A stretch of DNA of 64,000 nt from Salvelinus alpinus (GCF_045679555.1 NC_092115.1:32119596-32183595), one strand, 5' to 3'. Positions 24,847 through 36,683 are shown, numbered from the stretch's first letter. Program-made: numbers and translations. Notes: generated from the letters alone by a model not told the origin.

Positions 24847-26311
24847 CAGTGGGGAGAACAAGTATTTGATACACTGCCGATTTTGCAGGTTTTCCTACAT
24901 GACATAAGTATTTGATACATCAGAAAAGCAGATCTTAATATTTGGTACAGAAACCTCTGTTTGCAAATACACAGATCAAACGTTTCCTGTAGTTCTTGAC
25001 CAGGTTTGCACACACTGCAGCAGGGATTTTGGCCCACTCCTCCATACAGACCTTCTCCAGATCCTTCAGGTTTCGGTGCTGGCGCTGGGCAATACGGACT
25101 TTCAGCTCCCTCCAAAGATTTTCTATTGGGTTCAGGTCTGGAGACTGGCTAGGCCACTCCAGGACCTTGAGATGTTTCTTAGTTGCCCTGGCTGTGTGTT
25201 TCGGGTTGTTGTCATGCTGGAAGACCCAGCCACGACCCATCTTCAATGTTCTTACTGAGGGAAGGAGGTTGTTGGCCAAGATCTCGCGATACATGGCCCC
25301 ATCCATCCTCCCCTCAATACGGTGCAGTCGTCCTGTCCCCTTTGCAGAAAAGCATCCCCAAAGAATTATGTTTCCACCTCCATGCTTCACGGTTGGGATG
25401 GTGTTCTTGGGGTTGTACTCATCCTTCTTCTTCCTCCAAACATGGCGAGTGGAGTTTAGACCAAAAAGCTCTATTTTTGTCTCATCAGACCACATGACCT
25501 TCTCCCATTCCTCCTCTGGATCATCCAGATGGTCATTGGCAAACTTCAGACGGGCCTGGACATGCGCTGGCTTGAGCAGGGGGTCCTTGCGTGCACTGCA
25601 GGATTTTAATCCATGACGGCGTAGTGTGTTACTAATGGTTTTCTTTGAGACTGTGGTCCCAGCTCTCTTCAGGTCATTGAGCAGGTCCTGCCCTGTAGTT
25701 CTGGCCTGATCCCTCACCTTCCTCATGATCATTGATGCCCCACGAGGTGAGATCTTGCATGGAGCCCCAGACCGAGGGTGATTGACCGTCATCTTGAACT
25801 TCTTCCATTTTCTAATAATTGCGCCAACAGTTGTTGCCTTCTCACCAAGCTGCTTGCCTATTGTCCTGTAGCCCATCCCAGCCTTGTGCAGGTCTACAAT
25901 TTTATCCCTGATGTCCTTACACAGCTCTCTGGTCTTGGCCATTGTGGAGAGGTTGGCGTCTGTTTGATTGAGTGTGTGGACAGGTGTCTTTTATACAGGT
26001 AACGAGTTCAAACAGGTGCAGTTAATACAGGTAATGAGTGGAGAACAGGAGGGCTTCTTAAAGAAAAACTAACATGTCTGTGAGAGCCGGAATTCTTACT
26101 GGTTGGTAGGTGATCAAATACTTATGTCATGCAATAAAATGCAAATTAATTACTTAAAAATCATACAATGTGATTTTCTGGATTTTTGTTTTAGATTCCG
26201 TCTCTCACAGTTGAAGTGTACCTATGATAAAAAATTACAGACCTCTACATGCTTTGTAAGTAGGAAAACTTGCAAAATCGGCAGTGTATCAAATACTTGT
26301 TCTCCCCACTG
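24847..26311 (-). mobile_element. Tc1/mariner element, copy 2, with uninterrupted transposase frame
   Basis: TA (24845-24846 and 26312-26313) flanks inverted ends cagtggggagaacaagtatttg. Compared with copy 1 (1605 bp) it is 1465 bp long: about 140 bp of the inner arm on the low-coordinate side is deleted (junction near 24898), while the outermost terminal repeat remains. It lies in the intron dividing TM5, in the same orientation as the gene. Confidence 0.95.
24935..25942 (-). CDS. Tc1 transposase, open frame of 335 residues (five-codon deletion)
   Basis: A Tc1/mariner DDE transposase cuts and pastes its element into TA sites. The frame is open from [14 protein letters not shown] to GFCTKY. 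In order it has a paired-like helix-turn-helix (about 1-60), a basic linker, [11 protein letters not shown] (first Asp, about residue 152), [20 protein letters not shown] (second Asp) and [11 protein letters not shown] (Glu). A 15-nt in-frame deletion leaves ATKKHLK where copy 1 has [12 protein letters not shown], so only 29 residues separate the second Asp and the Glu instead of 34. The protein is therefore probably inactive. Confidence 0.9.
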   Translation of the reverse strand: MAKTRELCKDIRDKIVDLHKAGMGYRTIGKQLGEKATTVGAIIRKWKKFKMTVNHPRSGAPCKISPRGASMIMRKVRDQARTTGQDLLNDLKRAGTTVSKKTISNTLRRHGLKSCSARKDPLLKPAHVQARLKFANDHLDDPEEEWEKVMWSDETKIELFGLNSTRHVWRKKKDEYNPKNTIPTVKHGGGNIILWGCFSAKGTGRLHRIEGRMDGAMYREILANNLLPSVRTLKMGRGWVFQHDNNPKHTARATKKHLKVLEWPSQSPDLNPIENLWRELKVRIAQRQHRNLKDLEKVCMEEWAKIPAAVCANLVKNYRKRLICVFANRGFCTKY

Positions 26312-26313
26312 TA

Positions 26314-26952
26314 CGTGTGTGTGTGAACTCCATGCAGCCTGCATGAAATATTAAGAGGTGAAGACGGAGATTTCCGTGGAACAGGGATTGGCTGCAGATG
26401 CGTCATGATCCTCGGCAGGGCCAGGGGGTTGTGGGTAATGGCTGTCTGGCCCACCCACTCATTACTTCCATGTTCATCCGTCTCTCCCCATCTCCCTCAA
26501 CCCCCTCTTTGTCTAACTGAGCAAATGACCTTCATGCCTGAGATTGTCTCTTATCCTCCTCCTCCTCGACTGAGTGTGTGAAAGGGAGGAATTGCGCAAC
26601 TCTTTCCACCAAAAAAACTGCTAAGCTGTTGACTGCTGCTCACTTGACTAGACTGATTTCATAGGATTTTACAGCTGAATGACTGCTGATGTCCTCATGT
26701 CAGATATAATGGACCACTTTCCTTTCACGCAAATTGATCAGCGAAAGCAAGAGCTAAGTGACCAGACGAAAAAAGAAAAAAAAAGTATTTTTTCCCACTT
26801 CACATTTCTTTGAGGAAAACATTTATTTTTGGATAGATAGACATATTAAAACAGAGACGCAGGCATACTGTATGAAACATACACACATACCGGATTTACA
26901 TTCCAACGCACGCACGCACACACACACACACACAAAGTATAACTTGGCTTAC
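26314..26952. other. adgrl2 intron, short CA repeat only
   Basis: Nothing recognised except a CA run at about 26915-26935 close to the donor of the 26953-27019 exon. Confidence 0.5.
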
Positions 26953-27019
26953 CATGATAATGAAGGTGACAGGTCCTATGAAGCTCCAAATGAAGTGGTT
27001 ATCCACCCTCAGCCAGCAG
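26953..27019 (-). CDS. adgrl2: adgrl2 exon: ECL2 and TM5 start
   Basis: This 67-bp exon encodes [19 protein letters not shown] and IIM. It contains the conserved ECL2 Cys-Trp and the first half of TM5. The acceptor is CATTGCAG and the donor GTAAGC. It starts in phase 2 and ends in phase 0. Together with the exon at 23099-23190 it builds TM5. A complete-frame Tc1 copy (24847-26311) lies in the intron between them. Confidence 0.95.
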
Positions 27020-27972
27020 CTGCAATGGAACATGGTCATGTGATCAGGTGATAGCCATCCCTCAAGAGCAAATGAGCTATTCTGGCTCTCCCACTGTGAC
27101 TGTAACATCTCTGCAATTACATCCTAAGAACACAGCGGCAGTTGTTACATCGTATCCTACTGATCACTAACTAGCCTGGCTTCTAGACTAGATAGATGAC
27201 ATGATTATATAGCTTCTACAGCAATAGAATAGTGATTTATTTACCTTCTTGACCAAAGAAGAGAGAGAACCTGACCTTGAACACATTCTGGCTGCGAGCC
27301 ATACAACAGCACTGGTATTGCCTGCACGACTTCAGAGGCTACCAATGTCTACAATTGAGAGAGCAGTCTGGCTATACGTTAGACTCTAAACACAGTCAAA
27401 ACGTGGTCACAAATAGTTCCAACAAGATTTGTTGTGCTGAAGCTACTGTATGTATTATCAGAGAATATGTTGATTCAAATTCAGGGACCGTTGCACTACA
27501 GCCACAAAATGTAAAAAAAAAAAAAAACATTTAAGGAAGGCTTACAACAAATCATAAGGCTTGTTCTTGGATAAAGGCCACTGAAGAATAAAAGTTTGAA
27601 GACGCAAAGGCGAGAGAGAAAAAAAGCTCAGAGAAAATACCAGACCAGCACAACCAACCAGCCAGAGAATTCATTAATGTAGTGGTTTTGCTCACAGCTT
27701 TTCTCTTTCCTCTCTGACAGGGTATAAATTTGCCAGGAGGCAGAGGGAGACTAGGGCCTGTGATGTAGCTCTCATTAGCACTGTGGGGAAGAAAAGGAGT
27801 CTTGATATGGAGCTGGCTGGCCTGGGAGACCTGATGCTCTCTGCACAAAGAAAGGAAGATAGATACTGTTGAATGCTCCCACAGTTTTATTGTGTAACGT
27901 TTCCACTTCAAGGTCTTCTTCTGACTCAACTTTTCGTACCCTGCACCTGAAGGTTACTGGATGTGGGTAAAA

Positions 27973-28361
27973 TAGGGCTGTCAGAGTAAATCAGTTAACT
28001 TGTGCTAACTATTTGTAATTTTAGTGCAATTTTTAGTGCAAATGTTTTTTTATTAAATCGTGTTGTCTGAAAGCATTAAAAATACACTGAAAACATCCAA
28101 AATACATCATCTATACAGCTAAAAACAACAATGCGATGTCAAAATAAGTTGACATTGAGGTTAAAGAAAGTGTGCTTCATCAATATACTTGATTTTGCTT
28201 ACCATTACTTTGGACAAAATCAAGACGTCAATATCTTGTAATGCATTTGTATAAAATGTTTTTAAATTACAGCTCAATTCGAGCAAATTCTGAAATTACG
28301 ATTAATCACAGCAAATCCTGCGATTAACTCAATAAAATGTTTTTAGCGTTTGACAGCCCTA
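27973..28361. mobile_element. hAT-type MITE (TAGGGCTGTCA ends)
   Basis: tagggctgtca at the left and the inverted tgacagcccta at the right bound 389 bp of AT-rich sequence, with attaatc/gattaa motifs in the right half. Flanking 8-mers gggtaaaa and gcgtaaac match at 6 of 8 positions, consistent with an old hAT target duplication. It lies just past the TM3-TM4 exon on the acceptor-proximal side of the intron. Confidence 0.65.
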
Positions 28362-28446
28362 GCGTAAACATATTATAAACTACTGCATTCGGAGTCAAGC
28401 AAGATCACAAAGACTCTGCCTAAAGATGACATTGAGTGTTACTTAC

Positions 28447-28667
28447 GCCTTCTGTGTACCGTAGCTGCGGTAGTCGATGGCGGCCGAGATTCCCACCACC
28501 ACGGCGGGAAAGAGGTATCCGGAGACGTAATAGTACTTTCTGCGGGAGAACTCGCTTTCAAACACCTCAACCAGCATGAGGTAGAGCTGCACGCCCTCCA
28601 GGCACATCCAGGCAAACGCCGCCAGAAAGAAGAAATGAAGAACGCCCGCGATGATGGAGCACACCAG
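28447..28667 (-). CDS. adgrl2: adgrl2 exon: ECL1 to TM4 and start of ECL2
   Basis: The 221-bp exon encodes [19 protein letters not shown], the TM3 motif [19 protein letters not shown], the basic loop [12 protein letters not shown]4 ([16 protein letters not shown]) and RSYGTQK. The conserved TM3 Cys, which pairs with ECL2, is present as LVC. The acceptor is CCTCCCAG and the donor GTAAGT. It leaves in phase 2, and the split codon is Ala. Confidence 0.96.
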
Positions 28668-28845
28668 CTGGGAGGGGGACACATTTAGAGGTTACACACA
28701 CACAGAGGTAAAAGGACAGTGGCATTGAAACTGCATTGAGTCAATGGAAGAGTAGGAATAGATAACTGGAGCATATTCCCCTGGGAACAAAATAATTGTG
28801 CATCTAAGCCCACCCCGATACTCGAGGGGGGCCCATACTCCTTAC

Positions 28846-29055
28846 CTTGGGTTCAGTCATGTTGATGCCCACGAGGAAGACGAGTTCGGCGATAAAGAGG
28901 TTGAGGCAGAGGTTCTTGTGGATGGTGTTGCGGTCGCTCTGCAGGCCCCTGAAGAAGCAGAAGGTGAACAGGCTGATGGCCAGACACACCAGAGACACAG
29001 CAATGCCCATCCGCGTTATCACCGTCAGCAGCAGCTCATGAACGCTCCCCTCCAC
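28846..29055 (-). CDS. adgrl2: adgrl2 exon: TM1 to TM2
   Basis: The 210-bp exon encodes [12 protein letters not shown], the TM1 helix ([15 protein letters not shown]), the first intracellular loop [15 protein letters not shown] and TM2 ([14 protein letters not shown]). The acceptor is GTCCACCAG and the donor GTAAGG; both ends are phase 0. At the extracellular start of TM1 a codon CGG gives Arg where latrophilins normally have Trp (TGG), a one-base difference. Confidence 0.95.
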
Positions 29056-30715
29056 CTGGTGGACAGGACAGAGAGACACAGAGGGGGTTAGAACCAAGAA
29101 CCTGACCAATCTAGGACCTAACATGACATAAACACACCCCAAAAGCTTTTTTTTTTGTGATCACCTTTTTATTTTATTCAGATGGTCAGGGAATACAATG
29201 AGTAGGAAGGCCCGAGACAACAGTATTTAGCACAGTACAGCCGCCAACTTCCTGGCTCAGGCCACTTTGTACAAATGCCGTTCCCAACATGTATCAGTAT
29301 GCGTTAAATAATCTTAAGTAAACCCAATAACTTGGAGCTAATATGACATAAGCAGAGATTTATACAGAGATTTAACTCAACATCTAGTTAACCAATGAGA
29401 AACACACAGCAACCCAGCAGGGAGGGTTTACACTTAATAACCTGCCGGGAAACCTAAAACATGACAGACTTCATGTCCCCATCAATGAACCTTGACATAA
29501 CATGATGTCCTGACTCACTGAGGGATTTCACTCAACATCTACTGTAGGAAACAGATGACATGTCTTTAGTTCCTTGTACATGTGCCGGGCCAATGTAAAA
29601 AGTCATTAGTAAGCTGTCACAAAGCTCTGTATCGTCGCTGGGTGAAGGGTTGATTACAGTGTGTGTCACAACCCAGGAAAATGAACACAGTACAATATGG
29701 ACATGTAGGCTACAAGACCATATGCAAAAACAGAAGCCTTCACCATACAGAATATCACTCAGGGATAGTGGTCTGAACATGAGGTAATCCGTTCCGTGAC
29801 ATGACTAATTTTATTAAGGGCAGGCCAGGAGGAGTTGTAGTTGAGGTGAGTAGTTGGGTTGGTGTGACTGAGGGATGGCTTAAACCACAGGCTCTGGTTT
29901 TTCCTTGTGGTGAAGGGTTTTAAGGTTCGGGGTTTGCGAGGGGAAGACGTGGGAAGAGTTCATGAGTCGGGACATGTTATTATATACACCACAAACTTAT
30001 GTTCCACGTTTATTACTGGGTAGATGCTCCCAGCACATGATATTTATCATGTAATTGGATTGTAATTGCATTTTGCTTGCGAATGGATCTCACCCACTTC
30101 ACGTCGTCGAGTGGAAATGGAAAATAAAGAAGCACGACACCGGGCTGCCGTGTACGCTTCCCCGTGTAGGATATGCGTGTGCGTGAGTGCTATTAGTCAC
30201 GGAACATAGGTAAAATGTAATTTATTTCCAATAATGGCAGAGCTAACTTTCACTATCTTGTGTCTGCGATCTCTTGCTTTTTACTCCCGGCAAAGTAAGT
30301 GACAGCCTCCTTCTGTTTCTCTCCACATACATTAACAGCATTCCTCTCCTCAACCCCTATTCCCTCAACCCTCAACCCCCAACCCCCCACCTCAAATCTA
30401 ATCAGCCTCCGAGTTGACTATCTTACTCTAGCCATATTTACGTACATAAAATACATACAATGGGGGGGAAGGGGGGGGCAGAGCCACTACGAGTGTCCTT
30501 GAATCCCAAATCAACCCCTAGCTCCTTATGGAGATCTGAGAGGATTGGATAGGTGTCCGCAATATGGTTTCAATTCCACAGAGTATTTGGGAAATTTCAC
30601 CATATTGCTTACACATCTCCAATCTACACAAGTGTCTTGGGGGTTAGGGCCTAGGGGTTGATTTGGGATTCAGTTTAAATCAGAACCACCCACTCACCAT
30701 GTTCCCTAGATGGGA
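29056..30715. other. adgrl2 intron, no feature recognised
   Basis: AT-rich and unremarkable, with T-rich and G-rich runs (29147-29156 and 30462-30478). No exon is expected here because the TM1 and GPS exons join in phase 0. Confidence 0.5.
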
Positions 30716-30717
30716 AC

Positions 30718-30812
30718 ATACATCCATGCATACATACATGCATACATGCATACATACATACATACATGCATACATACATACATGCATACATACATACATA
30801 CATACATATTAC
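30718..30812. repeat. (CATA)n / CATACATG microsatellite
   Basis: Imperfect catacatacatgcatac units run over about 95 bp, beginning roughly 60 bp past the donor of the GPS exon. Confidence 0.95.
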
Positions 30813-30870
30813 ATACATCCAGTAGAGTCCAACCACACAACATGAGAAAAACCCACAGAAGGCCACTCAC

Positions 30871-31044
30871 CACATTTCCTCGATGGGCCATGAGGATGGC
30901 GAAGTTGGTCAGGTGACTACAGGAACAGGTGGTGTGGCTCTTGTTGGTGTCCAGGAGCTTACAGCCCTGAGTGGACCAGTAGCCCATCATACTCCTCTCA
31001 GAGTAGTTCCAGAACGAGCAGTTGGGGTTGTAGTAGTGCTCCTT
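30871..31044 (-). CDS. adgrl2: adgrl2 exon: GPS autoproteolysis site and Stachel
   Basis: Fifty-eight codons encode [35 protein letters not shown] and [14 protein letters not shown]. This is the GPCR proteolysis site: the four Cys, the Trp pair and the His-Leu/Thr cleavage triplet are all present, so autocleavage between Leu and Thr should be possible. The peptide beginning TNFAIL is the tethered agonist (Stachel). The acceptor is TTTTCTGTAG and the donor GTGAGT; both ends are phase 0. A (CATA)n repeat begins about 60 bp past the donor, and a (TA)n repeat lies about 195 bp upstream of the acceptor. Confidence 0.96.
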
Positions 31045-31235
31045 CTACAGAAAAAAAAGAAACAAAATAACAAAAACATGAACATTGTTTAAAACAACTA
31101 GCTAAAAGTTAGGCTTGTAATAGTTCTCAATTAGCAAAAAAACAAAAAAACAAGGAAACCTCTTAAATACCACAAACCACATTATACGCATTGTTTAAAA
31201 CAATTAACAGATTACTTTAGGGTACATATGCTTCC

Positions 31236-31237
<2 letters not shown>

Positions 31238-31283
<46 letters not shown>
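31238..31283. repeat. (TA)n microsatellite
   Basis: About 23 TA dinucleotides, 195 bp upstream of the acceptor of the GPS exon on the gene strand. Confidence 0.95.
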
Positions 31284-31284
<1 letters not shown>

Positions 31285-31734
31285 TGTATGCATATGTCAT
31301 TTTCCATCAAAGGTCAACAACAGCAGGCAGACGAGCCTGCCATGGCAAATAACTACGGTAGCAAAACGCTAAATACTGGAATACACAAGGTAGCACTCAA
31401 GTTAGCCTGCTTCGGCCTATGGACGGATCCACCTTGTCTGTCGTGTCAAGTGCAATTATAAACAATTACAGTATATTGACATATCATAGCATGACAAACA
31501 CGATAGCTTTTCTATGTAAACTAACAGAAGCGTATATACCGTGGGATTTCCAGATCTGACACCTACTTATATTTCACAGCCGTGCTAGCTGTATCTTATG
31601 AAATTGGCATTTATCCTCCACAACTACTAAAGACTACACTGCCATTTCTCTTTCTCACTATTTCCCCCTGCACTCAACCACACCACGGCCTGACTCTAGA
31701 GCTCCAGGTTTGTCCAAGGGGAAGGGGGACTCAC

Positions 31735-31931
31735 GTCGAGGTGCTCCAGGGTGAAGATGACGGGGTCGGACACAAACACACGGCTGGACTCCTTGGTGAT
31801 GGAGGCGGCCAGGATGTGTGAGTTGACGGTCAGGTCGGAAAGGTTATGTCCTCCTCCTCGGAGAGTGGCGTTCTCTGTACTGAGGAACCGGCCCAGGTGC
31901 TTATAGAGGACAAACACCAGCTTGGCCACAC
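31735..31931 (-). CDS. adgrl2: adgrl2 exon: GAIN domain, beta-rich subdomain continued
   Basis: The 197-bp exon encodes [20 protein letters not shown], the sequon [23 protein letters not shown] and [11 protein letters not shown]. This is the core of the GAIN beta-sandwich that positions the cleavage loop. The acceptor is TTTCCCAG and the donor GTGAGT. It enters in phase 1 and ends in phase 0. Confidence 0.95.
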
Positions 31932-32092
31932 CTGGGAAAAAATACATTAGAATAAGATTTATGGTGGCATTGTGAATGTATAAAATTGCTTCTAATTTCT
32001 ATACTTCGGCCACTGTTACAGTGCAGGGCAATGCTCCTTCAGCATGATCACATTAATTCATTTTATTCATACATTTTTTCCCCCTTTGTTAC

Positions 32093-32215
32093 CGTTTTTA
32101 CTGTTGACTTTGACTGTGTTTGCAGATAGCTGAATGGAGGCTCCACCCTTGCTGGTCTGGGGGAACCTGAAGTCCTGCATCTGGCCATCAGTACTGAGCA
32201 CATACACATCCATCA
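32093..32215 (-). CDS. adgrl2: adgrl2 exon: GAIN domain, beta-rich subdomain
   Basis: The 123-bp exon encodes [19 protein letters not shown] and [15 protein letters not shown], the first strands of the GAIN beta-sandwich subdomain. The acceptor is CTCTTTTAG and the donor GTAACA; both ends are phase 1. The residues match the latrophilin family closely, with an acidic-to-hydrophobic substitution near the start. Confidence 0.93.
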
Positions 32216-32533
32216 CTAAAAGAGGATGAGGAGAGGGGAGGTAGCGGGAGAGGAGCAGGAGGAGGCGGAGAGAGGGGGAAGAGGAGGAGAGGGGAAGAAG
32301 GGAACGGTAGTGGTATACATAACTGATAGGTCACGTTTCAATAGCAACACGCAGTGTTTAATAGAGCTCCGATATAAAGGTTGGGAAGTGTGAAAGAAGG
32401 GAGGAACCAGATCAAGTGTTCCAGCTAGAGAATCCAATCTCATTGTCAATATCCCATCCAGCACTATTTACTATAAAAAAGATCTAAGCTGCTCCCCGTA
32501 ACCCTGGCCTACAGAGCTCCTTATGGAGAGATG

Positions 32534-32573
<40 letters not shown>

Positions 32574-32752
32574 ACAGCACCACCCAACCTGCTGAAGCAT
32601 GAATGTCAAATATTCATAAGATAAAAAATATCATTGGGCTTTTTCTTCCCCCTGTGGGTTCAGATAACTCTGGCCTCGCCAGTGAGCAAATCTCTGAAAA
32701 GCCTGCTAGATTCCTGCAGCAAACCCCCTGCCCTCTCTCTCACTCTCTCTAT

Positions 32753-32791
<39 letters not shown>

Positions 32792-33490
32792 CCCCTGTGC
32801 TGTGCCAGCTGCCGGATGGCTCTCTCTCTCTCTCTTTGATGTGTGGAATTACGGAGGGGTCAGGAGGACGCACGTATCAGCACACTCCCTCCTGTCAGAA
32901 CCAGCCTCAACTTCCTCACCACAGATCGCTTTTGACACTCAGAGATGAGGAATTGTTCTCCCTCTGACATTTTTTCTCCTTTCCTTCGCTTCCTTCCTTC
33001 TTTCTCTCTTTCCCTCTATCCTAAACGCCCCCCCCCCCCCCTTACCCCTCCCTTTTCTCTCCTCCTGCCCTTGACGTTCGCCTCAAGGTGCCATTTGTGT
33101 TTCAGCCTGAATCAGGAAACTATGTTAATTAGGAGTAAGGATCCTTTTGGGCTTCTCTCCTGCTGCTCATCAGGCGAGCTGCAGAGAAGACTGTCCCGGG
33201 GCCTCAGTCTTCACATAGCATTGTCAGAGATTGGGATAGTTCTACTAGCTATATTACTACTAGTAGAAATACTTTTTTATTTTATTTTATATCTGTTGTT
33301 GAGGCCCTGTGTGCTAAAAGCACATAAACAGAGCCTGTTCGCAACGATTAACTATACATGGCGTGTATAGGCAAACGATTACATTTTGCATTAGCTGGCT
33401 GCAGTACATCTGGTTTTTGTTATCCGCTTGTAATTACCATTTACTGACAAAGGGTTAAGGCAGGGTTAGAGGACATAGCTACTGTATAGA
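32216..33490. other. adgrl2 intron with GA/CT microsatellites
   Basis: Contains (GA)n at about 32531-32572, (CT)n at about 32757-32788 and 32820-32836, and poly-C at 33028-33041. No gene was seen; ORFs here are low-complexity. Confidence 0.6.
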
Positions 33491-33493
33491 ATG

Positions 33494-34505
33494 CACTATA
33501 TATACAAAAGTATGTGGACACCCCTTCAAATTAGTGGATTCGGCTATTTCAGCCACACCCGTTGCTGAGAGGTTTATAAAATCGAGCACACAGCCATGCT
33601 ATCTCCATAGACAAACATTGGCAGTAGAATGGCCTTACTGAAGAGCTCAGTGACTTTCAACGTGGCACCGTCATAGGATGCTACCTTTCCAACAAGTCAG
33701 TTTGTCAAATATCTGCCTTGCTAGAGCTGCTCCGGTCCACTGTAAGTGCTGTTATTGTGAAGTGGAAACGTCTAGGAGCAACAACGGCTCAGCCGCTACA
33801 TGGTAGGCCACACAAGCTCACAGAACGGGACCGCCGATTGCTGAAGCGTGTAGCACGTAAAAATTGTCTGTCCTTGGATGCAACACTCACTACCAAGTTC
33901 CAAACGGCCTCTGGAAGCAACGTCAGCACAAGAACTGTTAGTCGGGAGCTTCATAAAATGGGTTTCCGTGGCCGAGCAGCCGCACAGGTGGTGGTGTAAA
34001 GCTCGCCACCTTTGGACTGGAGCAGTGGAAATGCGTTCTCTGGAGTGATTAATCACGCTTCACCATCTGGCAGTCCGACGGACAAATCTGTGTTTGGCGA
34101 ATTCCAGGAGAAAACTACTTGCCCCAATGCATAGCGCCAACTGTAAAGTTAGGTGGGTGAGGAATAATGGTCTGGGGCTGTGGTTCATGGTTCGGGCTAG
34201 GCTAAGGGAAATCTTAACGCTACAACACACAATGACATTCTAGACGATTCTGTGCTTCCAACTTTGTGGCAACAGTTTGGGGAAGGCCCTTTCCTGTTTC
34301 AGCATAACAATGCCCCTGTGCACAAAGCGAGGTCCATACAGAAATGGTTTGTCGAGATCAGTGTGGAAAAACTTGACTGGCTTGCACAGAGCCCTGACCT
34401 CAACCCCATCGAACACCTTTGGGATGAATTGGAACGCCGACTGCTCATGATTTTGGAATGAGATGCTCGACATGCAGGTGTCCACATACTTTTGGTCATG
34501 TAGTG
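33494..34505 (+). mobile_element. Tc1-like element, 1.0 kb, degenerate
   Basis: Terminal repeats CACTATATATACAAAAGTAT-GTGGACACC and the inverted copy ending in catgtagtg bound 1012 bp. TA follows at the right; the left flank is TG rather than TA. The transposase is broken: helix-turn-helix remnants (STVSAVIVKWKR, 33718 onward) and a C-terminal part ([30 protein letters not shown]) in different frames. Confidence 0.85.
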
Positions 34506-35116
34506 TATCAAATGATTCAATTGATTTTCCATGAGAAGACCAGACAGTTCATCTTGCAGAACAAATTCAATGCCCCTACTTAACTATGCAAGAAAAAGGC
34601 AGCGGGGAACTCATAACCATGGCAACAAAGAGGCTTGTGTAGGGAAAATGACAGTTCACTGCACAAAGCTGACTTAAATGAATGAGATCACATTGCTAAT
34701 AAACTGCCTGTGAGAACATATTAGCTTGCCTGGCGCTGAGCGAGACATCAAACCTCCTACTGTGACTTCAACTAAATTTGGTCTTTCTAAAAACCACTTT
34801 GCCTCTCTCCTGGAGGAATAGCTGTCCAGGTTCTTGTCTAGAATGAATAAGCCCATGGAAAAGAAGCCCTGGGGCCTAGCAGAAGTATGTTTCTACAGAA
34901 TGGTTGTGAATGTTAACTTCCACTTCCTTGAACATAACAAACTGTAGAAAAAAAGGCAATTTTAGTACTGAGGTCAAAGTAATTTTCTTCCAAGACAGGG
35001 GGAGATAATACAAAGGAAAATAAAAATTAAAACTGTGGATTGTAACTGGCAGACGTGTCTGTCTAGTTTTTCCTTTTTACGAGTGATGGGCAGGGGGGGT
35101 AGAAAAAAAAACATAC
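34506..35116. other. adgrl2 intron, no feature recognised
   Basis: Nothing recognisable between the Tc1 relic and the GAIN exon at 35117-35300. Confidence 0.5.
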
Positions 35117-35300
35117 TTATGTTGTCTGCAGGCACTTTGACTACAGCGGGTTCAATCAGGTTGTCGGCAAGGATGAAGGCTCCTTCCTCCAGGGTATCCA
35201 GTAACATGGTGGCGGCGTGCGTTTGCTCCGTGGAATTCATGTCTTCCCAGGACTTCAGGGCTTCCGGCCTCAGGAGGTTGTCAACCGTATCCACAATGGC
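35117..35300 (-). CDS. adgrl2: adgrl2 exon: GAIN domain, helical subdomain
   Basis: The 184-bp exon encodes [38 protein letters not shown] and ILADNLIEP, a well-conserved part of the latrophilin GAIN domain. The acceptor is GGATACAG and the donor GTATGT. It enters in phase 0 and leaves in phase 1 (the last codon is completed by the next exon to give Met). The nested transposon complex at 36136-39523 lies in the intron just upstream on the gene strand. Confidence 0.95.
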
Positions 35301-36069
35301 CTGTATCCGTGGAAACAAGTCAAATGTCAGACCTTTGTCACTTTAAAAAAAAAATGTATACCTCATAACTTCTACTAATGCCTGCAGCATACAGGCAGAA
35401 AGGGGGCAAGAAAAGCATATGATGCTGATGGCAAGTAAGGACAAGCGACAACCCAAAAAATTCAACAAATAACGTCACTGGAAATAAAAGATGATATGAA
35501 GATTCATTCAAATTAAAACATCACTTAAAGATGGCATGGTGGTCACAGAATAAAAACTACAGGATGTTGTCTCCCCACTTCCCTGGTTTAGACCCATTTA
35601 TTTTCTTTTGAATAACAAAACTGTGCCAGAGGGGAAGTTCAAACACAAACCAAATGTTTTTCAAATGAATGGAGCAGTTATTCCACAATAGTACTCTCTC
35701 AGTTCCTGTTCTTTAATATCTTATTTTTCCCAAAGAGCAATTATCTTCCTCTTCGCTAACAATAAATATATTCCATAACAGGATCTGGTCATTATGGCCT
35801 TGAAATGTGCAGCTTTTCCTTCCTAGAGGGGAAAATGTTATCAAGAAAATGAATCCATTTGTTTCATGGGTAGCAGTCAAAGTAAAGAAGGGCATAATTC
35901 TGCTTGTTTTCAATGGCAATCCTTTCATTTCCTGCTTGGCTGATAAGCAGCAAGTAAGCAAAACATTCCAAACCCTCACGAGAAAAAGTATCAAATGTTG
36001 ATCAAAATGGAGGTCACTGTGACCCTGTGCAGGGGAGTTCACAACTTCCATGTACCTTAGCATATCTAT
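35301..36069. other. adgrl2 intron, no feature recognised
   Basis: Ordinary sequence between the GAIN exon and the duplicated 65-bp segment that flanks the nested transposons. Confidence 0.5.
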
Positions 36070-36133
36070 CTATATCCATATCCACACAGCAGCGCTAACG
36101 CTAGCCCCATTGATGACTCCCATGTAGCTTATC
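36070..36133. repeat. Local 65-bp repeat unit, copy 1
   Basis: tatccatatccacacagcag, cgctaacgctagcccc and attgatgactcccat recur after the outer transposon at about 39526-39590 and partly again to 39610, so the transposon landed between tandem copies. Confidence 0.8.
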
Positions 36134-36683
36134 TACAGTGCATTCGGAAAGTATACAGACCCCTTCCCTTTTTCCATATTTTGTTACGTTACAGCCTTAT
36201 TCTAAAATAGATTACATATATGTTTTGTTATCAATCTACACTCAATACCCCATAATGACAAAGCAAAAACAGGTTTTTAGACAAATTTCCTACATTTATT
36301 AAAATTAAAAACAGAAATACCTTATTTACATACAGTACAAGTCAAAAGTTTGGACACACCTACTCATTCCAGGGATTTTCTTTATTTTTACTATTTTCGA
36401 CATTGTAGAATAATAGTGAAGACATCAAAACTAAGAAATAATAATACAATACGGAGTCATGTAGTAAGCAAAAAAGTGTTAAACAAATATATTTTATATT
36501 TAAGATCTTCAAAGTAGCCACCCTTTGCCTTGATGACAGCTTTGCACATTCTTGGCATTCTCTCAACCAACTTCATGAGGTAGTCACCTGGAATGCATTT
36601 CAATTAACAGGTGTGCCTTCTTAAAAGTTCATTTGTGGAATTTCTTTCCTTCTTAATGCATTTGAGACAATCAGTTGTGTTAT

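Noticed and set aside
24935..25942. 335-residue frame considered as a host gene
   Set aside because: It lies between transposon terminal repeats with TA flanks and has Tc1 transposase motifs.
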